Below, one piece after another: positions 14,283-17,811 of a DNA stretch of 17,811 nt. The stretch is from Phascolarctobacterium sp. (GTDB lineage Bacteria; Bacillota; Negativicutes; Acidaminococcales; Acidaminococcaceae). A model generated the notes under the pieces. The model saw only the letters and a list, made by a program, of their open reading frames with translations, searched no databases and was not told where the DNA came from. The stretch is taken from NCBI GenBank assembly GCA_016302525.1, contig JAEDNJ010000012.1, positions 1-17,811 on the forward strand, written 5' to 3'. Both the position numbers and the translations under genes were made by a program. The first letter of the stretch is position 1. Each line of letters begins with the position of its first letter.

Positions 14283-16799
14283 ATGAAAACTAAATTTAAG
14301 AGCTTGCTCCTTTTTCTGTTGGTGGGTATTCTCGTCTGCGTGGGAGGATTAGCGTATTTTCGCTTTGCTACAAGGATGATTCGCGAGGAAAGCAATCGCC
14401 ATTTAACAGAAATTTATGTGCAGGTCAACAATTCCCTGCGGGATATTGTCCAAGAAAAATGGAATATTTTGGATGTCTGGAAGCAGTATTTCAGTCGTGA
14501 AAAGGATGAGCAGGCCATCAGGAGCTTTATTGTCAAGCAAAAGCAGGTGATGGGCTTTACGGCATTTTATTTTATAGCGCCTAATGGTGAGTTTTGCACT
14601 TCCGCTGGACAAAGGGGATATCTGAGCTTTAATAAACAGCTGCAAAGGCTGAACGAAGAAAATATAAATATCGTTTTGGATGTAGCTATGCCAGATAGGG
14701 ATTTGAAAATCTTTGCTATTCCTGCAGCTGGTAATTATCAGGGCTTTAGCTATACTGCTATTGCCTTGGGTTATACAGACGAGGACATGGTCAGCTCGCT
14801 CAACAACACTGCTTTTGAGGGTGAAGCGGATAATTTCGTTATTGACCGTGACGGGCGCGTTTCCGTTGCCCATTTGAGCACTCTTAAAAGGGTTTATAAT
14901 TTCTATGCTTATCTTGAAAACCTGCCAGGTCTGAGCAAGGAGGAAAAGCAAAGTCTGCACGAGGCTATAGCCACAAAACAAACTGGTGTTGTGATTATTA
15001 ATAAGGACGGTGTAGATAATTATTTGCTGCATATGCCCACTAATTACAGTGACGGTATGCTCATTGGTATCATTCCCGTGAGCATTGTCAATGCCAGCAT
15101 GAATAAGCTACAGGCCCTGACCAGCTTTGTGTTCGTCGTTCTAGCCTTGCTCCTGGCTGGCTCCTATATCACTTATTTGAATTATCATAATAAGCAGGTG
15201 CTGTCGGAAAAGGATCGCGCTATTTTGTTCAGGGAGCAGCTTTTTAGCACTATGTCGGATAATATTGATGATGCCTTTATGGTGCTAGACTGCAGGACTA
15301 TGCAGATAGAATTCTTGAGCAGCAATATTGCCCGCCTTGTGGGCAGGACTGTGCCAGAGGGTGCTGTACATAGGCATTTTTATGGTGATGAGCACGATTT
15401 CTTTGATGTTTATAAACATATCGTGAATAATCCTGATGAGGCGAGAATTGAGTGGGATAAGGAGTATATCAATCCTACGACTGGCGCTAAGCAGTGGTTT
15501 CACCTCTTGATTTATCAGGGCGAAATCTTAGCGCAGAAAAAGTATATTGTCGTAATGTCGGAGCGTACCAAGGAAAATTCCCTCAATGCTACGCTGAGCG
15601 ATGCCCTAAGCATAGCTAGGAGCGCTAATAGGGCCAAGAGTAATTTCCTTGCCAATATGAGCCACGACATTCGTACACCTATGAATGCCATTATCGGCTT
15701 TGCTGGCTTAATCAAGGATAATTATCAGGATGCCGAGAAGGTGTCCAGCTTTGTAGAGAAGATTAACTATTCTAGCCGCCATTTGCTGAATTTAATTAAC
15801 GATATTTTGGAAATGAGCAAGATTGAAAAGGGAACGACTGAGCTCAAGCCGGAAAAAATCAGCCTTGAGGAGATTGGCGAAGAGCTAAGCAGTATTATTG
15901 GCCCACAGGCAGAGAGCAAGGAGCAGGAGTTCAAGCTGGAATACAGGGGTGTGCTGCCCCATGCTGTCTTTGCAGATAAGCTGCGGCTGAATCAGGTGCT
16001 GCTCAATCTGCTGAGCAATGCTGTAAAGTATACGCCCAGCGGTGGTCATATTAAGATGCTGATTGAGGGCTCGCCTGGCACAAACGAGAGCCTTTGCCGC
16101 CTGCGCTTTGTTGTACAGGACGATGGCTTTGGCATGAGTGAGGACTTCCAGGAGCAGATATTCTCGCCCTTCTCTCGTGAGTACAACGATAAAACTCGCA
16201 ATATTCAGGGCACTGGCCTGGGTATGGCAATCGTTAAAAATATTGTCGAGCTTTTAGGTGGTACGATTAGTCTGGTAAGTAAGCTGGGTGAGGGCTCCAC
16301 CTTTACCGTAGAGCTACAGCTGGCTATTGCCCAAATGGCTGCCAAAACAGTTCAAGTAGAGCCTGCAAGTGCTGCCGAGAAGTTAGAGCCTGCAAAATCG
16401 CCTTTGGCTGGACTTCATATTCTGGTTGCCGAGGATAATGTTATCAATGCCGAAATCCTTGAGCTGCTGCTAGAGGAAGAAGGAGCAACCTGTGTCATCT
16501 GCGAAAACGGCGTTGCGGTTACAGAACGCTTTGAAGAGAGTGCTGCGGGCGAGTTCGACCTTATCTTTATGGATGTGCAGATGCCCGTTATGGATGGCTA
16601 TACGGCGACGAGATTCATTCGCGCCAGCACCCATCCGGATGCAGAAGTTATCCCCATTGTGGCTATGACGGCCAACGCCTTTGCCGAGGATGAGCAGGAG
16701 GCGCTGCGCTCTGGCATGAGCGCCCACACCGCTAAGCCTGTAGACATGGTGAAGGTGCGAGCAATCGTAGCTAAGCTCTTAGCGGCTAAGCAACAATAA
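14283..16799 (+). CDS. Hybrid sensor histidine kinase with extracytoplasmic sensor and receiver domain
   Basis: Inner-membrane sensor kinase of 838 residues. Order: transmembrane helix (7-27), extracytoplasmic Cache-like sensor (about 30-275, with FYFIAPNGEF and NFVIDRDGRVSV strands), second transmembrane helix (279-300), a PAS-like domain (about 315-430), HisKA with H-box MSHDIRTPMN (phospho-acceptor His461), HATPase with N-box NLLSNAVKY, DDGFGM and GTGLGMAIV (about 570-690), and a C-terminal receiver (about 714-833) with acceptor Asp764 in FMDVQMPVMDG and a late lysine in AKPVD. No Hpt domain is present, so the next phosphotransfer partner must be elsewhere. ATG at 14283 starts the protein just before TM1, but the nearest ribosome site (GAAAGG, 14263-14268) is spaced 14 bases from it and only 5 from an in-frame TTG at 14274; the true start could be the TTG, adding three residues. 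No response regulator gene is adjacent. Confidence 0.92.
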   Translation: MKTKFKSLLLFLLVGILVCVGGLAYFRFATRMIREESNRHLTEIYVQVNNSLRDIVQEKWNILDVWKQYFSREKDEQAIRSFIVKQKQVMGFTAFYFIAPNGEFCTSAGQRGYLSFNKQLQRLNEENINIVLDVAMPDRDLKIFAIPAAGNYQGFSYTAIALGYTDEDMVSSLNNTAFEGEADNFVIDRDGRVSVAHLSTLKRVYNFYAYLENLPGLSKEEKQSLHEAIATKQTGVVIINKDGVDNYLLHMPTNYSDGMLIGIIPVSIVNASMNKLQALTSFVFVVLALLLAGSYITYLNYHNKQVLSEKDRAILFREQLFSTMSDNIDDAFMVLDCRTMQIEFLSSNIARLVGRTVPEGAVHRHFYGDEHDFFDVYKHIVNNPDEARIEWDKEYINPTTGAKQWFHLLIYQGEILAQKKYIVVMSERTKENSLNATLSDALSIARSANRAKSNFLANMSHDIRTPMNAIIGFAGLIKDNYQDAEKVSSFVEKINYSSRHLLNLINDILEMSKIEKGTTELKPEKISLEEIGEELSSIIGPQAESKEQEFKLEYRGVLPHAVFADKLRLNQVLLNLLSNAVKYTPSGGHIKMLIEGSPGTNESLCRLRFVVQDDGFGMSEDFQEQIFSPFSREYNDKTRNIQGTGLGMAIVKNIVELLGGTISLVSKLGEGSTFTVELQLAIAQMAAKTVQVEPASAAEKLEPAKSPLAGLHILVAEDNVINAEILELLLEEEGATCVICENGVAVTERFEESAAGEFDLIFMDVQMPVMDGYTATRFIRASTHPDAEVIPIVAMTANAFAEDEQEALRSGMSAHTAKPVDMVKVRAIVAKLLAAKQQ

Positions 16800-16803
16800 C
16801 CAA

Positions 16804-16827
16804 GCTGAAAGCTTTAGGCCTTTCAGC
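16804..16827 (+). other. Hairpin between the kinase gene and the next gene
   Basis: Perfect 8-bp stem GCTGAAAG/CTTTCAGC with an 8-base loop, starting 5 bp after the kinase stop and ending directly at the next gene's AAAGGAGG ribosome site (16828-16835). No T-run follows, so it is not an intrinsic terminator. It may protect the upstream message end or tune translation of the next gene. Confidence 0.5.
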
Positions 16828-16840
16828 AAAGGAGGCTTAT

Positions 16841-17185
16841 ATGGCATATAAATCGCTTGTGCCCGGTCTGACGATTGAGGACCCACGGGCAGACAGAAAA
16901 AAAGCTGTGTGTATCGATAGGTATTACATAGGGGAGCAGGCTGTCTATATCACGAATTTCCCGCACGATAGATACATACCCTATGCCGCTGTGCAAAGGG
17001 TGTGGTATCAGGCTTCGCAGCATAATGTGGCCTGTGGCTGCGGCAAGGGGCTGGCTGTCTTTGTTGTGTGTGTGCGCTATGAGGATGGTTCAGAAGAGCC
17101 CAGGCTACAGAAGTATATGCTGGAAACCCAGGCTGAGGCCGAGGAAATGGTCAAGCTCATCAGCTCCCGTTGTCCTAATCTATAA
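16841..17185 (+). CDS. Small protein of unknown function
   Basis: A 114-residue protein with no signal peptide and no membrane helix. I do not recognise it. It has a beta-rich pattern of alternating strands (CIDRYYIGEQAVYITNF, YIPYAAVQRVWYQAS, GLAVFVVCVRYEDG, PRLQKYMLE) closed by an amphipathic helix (QAEAEEMVKLISS), the order expected for a bacterial PH-like fold; that is an inference only. A CGCGKG turn at the middle (Cys65, Cys67) is striking, and there are further cysteines at 24, 77 and 111. Start ATG 16841 follows a very strong AAAGGAGG by 5 bases, supporting real translation. It lies 41 bp after the kinase gene and 54 bp before the SPFH gene, on the same strand, so a shared transcript is possible. 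Confidence 0.75.
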   Translation: MAYKSLVPGLTIEDPRADRKKAVCIDRYYIGEQAVYITNFPHDRYIPYAAVQRVWYQASQHNVACGCGKGLAVFVVCVRYEDGSEEPRLQKYMLETQAEAEEMVKLISSRCPNL

Positions 17186-17188
17186 GAG

Positions 17189-17223
17189 AAAGCTCCATCA
17201 TGCGATAAAGTGGAGGGGCTTTT
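17189..17223 (+). terminator. Weak terminator-like hairpin before the SPFH gene
   Basis: AAAGCTCC (17189-17196) can pair with GGGGCTTT (17215-17222), with one G-U pair and an 18-base loop, and is followed by only one more T before GTAAAGGAG. An alternative CTCCA/TGGAG stem uses the same region. Partial termination or processing is possible. Confidence 0.35.
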
Positions 17224-17239
17224 GTAAAGGAGAATTACT

Positions 17240-17811
17240 ATGAATCACAATTTTAGACTGCCCTTTAGCGGCAAACTTATTCCTATTCTGGTAGCTGGCT
17301 GGATGGCCTTTTCGGTTATTTCCTCTGGAGCTACCATTATCGATACGGGCGAGCGTGGCGTTGTCCTGCGCCTGGGCAAACTGGTGGAGCAGCCTTTAGA
17401 GGAGGGCTTTCACATTGTCATCCCTGTTATCGACCAGGTTATTAAAATGTCTACCCGCGATAACCCCAGCTCTATCGAAACAGAGGTTTCCTCTGCCGAT
17501 ATGCAAACCATTAAGGTAAAGATGACCCTGATTTACGCCCTCGAACCCAACAGCGTAGGCACAGTTTACCAAAAATACAGAACCAACATTGACAAAATTC
17601 TTGTTAAGCCTACCCTGCTGGAAATTACTAACTCCGTTATCGCCAACTATCCTATTGAGCAGTTTGTCGAAAAACGCTCGGAAATCTCTCAAAGGATTAG
17701 TGATGCCTTTGTTGCGAAAACCAAGAACACCGGCATTATGGTAAAGAGCCTGCTCATCACTGAGCATGATTTTTCGGATGAATACAACAAGGCTATTGAA
17801 GGCAAAAAGGT
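17240..17811 (+). CDS. SPFH/band 7 (prohibitin-like) membrane protein, N-terminal part
   Basis: The first 190 codons are present and the gene runs off the right edge. An N-terminal hydrophobic segment (about residues 12-32) anchors the protein in the membrane, followed at once by the family hallmark TGERGVVLRLGKL and EEGFHIVIPVIDQVIKMS, and an SPFH core with ETEVSSADMQTIKVKMTLIYAL. This is the prohibitin-type start. Family members form ring or cage assemblies in the membrane that scaffold proteases or organise membrane domains; a role here is not shown by sequence. Start ATG 17240 has AAAGGAG 7 bases upstream. The neighbours (small unknown protein and kinase) do not explain its job. Confidence 0.92.
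   Translation, partial: MNHNFRLPFSGKLIPILVAGWMAFSVISSGATIIDTGERGVVLRLGKLVEQPLEEGFHIVIPVIDQVIKMSTRDNPSSIETEVSSADMQTIKVKMTLIYALEPNSVGTVYQKYRTNIDKILVKPTLLEITNSVIANYPIEQFVEKRSEISQRISDAFVAKTKNTGIMVKSLLITEHDFSDEYNKAIEGKK

Noticed and set aside
14403..15032. A 209-codon open frame antisense to the kinase sensor domain.
   Set aside because: No recognisable domain, no ribosome site, and the plus-strand frame is a clear sensor kinase.

Overview
The window looks like chromosomal DNA of a diderm Firmicute (Negativicutes, e.g. a Phascolarctobacterium/Acidaminococcus-like gut anaerobe). This is inference from two things seen together: Gram-negative envelope machinery (an RND/HAE1 permease with a lipoprotein adaptor) and Firmicute-style strong AGGAGG ribosome binding sites, with moderate GC. 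No RNA genes, insertion sequences, CRISPR arrays or phage genes were seen.

Layout: everything from 1 to 13892 is on the minus strand and everything from 14283 to the end is on the plus strand, with a 390-bp divergent control region between (13893-14282). Reading the minus strand in transcription order: (i) sbcD-sbcC (13892-9362), the Mre11/Rad50-type nuclease; (ii) an apparent three-gene operon (9220-4050) of a membrane sensor with 14 propeller repeats, a Y_Y_Y domain and a cytoplasmic HD-GYP domain, then an exported DUF4127 protein, then a GNAT/phosphinothricin-acetyltransferase-like enzyme; (iii) an exported protein of unknown function with a charged linker and a C-terminal half resembling RsiV/DUF3298 proteins (3957-2299); (iv) an efflux operon of periplasmic adaptor lipoprotein plus RND pump (2108 to beyond base 1). 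On the plus strand: a hybrid sensor histidine kinase (14283-16799), a 114-residue protein of unknown function, and the start of an SPFH/prohibitin-like membrane protein running off the right edge.

Theme: apart from SbcCD, most products are envelope or signalling proteins. There are two transmembrane sensors, one a hybrid kinase and one with an HD-GYP output, along with drug efflux, an SPFH membrane scaffold and exported proteins of unknown role. No partner response regulator, Hpt protein, TetR repressor or outer-membrane channel is present inside the window.

The most interesting signals are: a leader upstream of the hybrid kinase that can fold so as to bury its Shine-Dalgarno sequence and also into a competing hairpin; an HD-GYP domain with all visible metal ligands but GYG in place of GYP, fused to a double-propeller sensor and co-transcribed with a DUF4127 protein; a terminator-like hairpin in the sbcDC leader; and a perfect 11-bp-arm palindrome of TetR-operator type upstream of the efflux operon.
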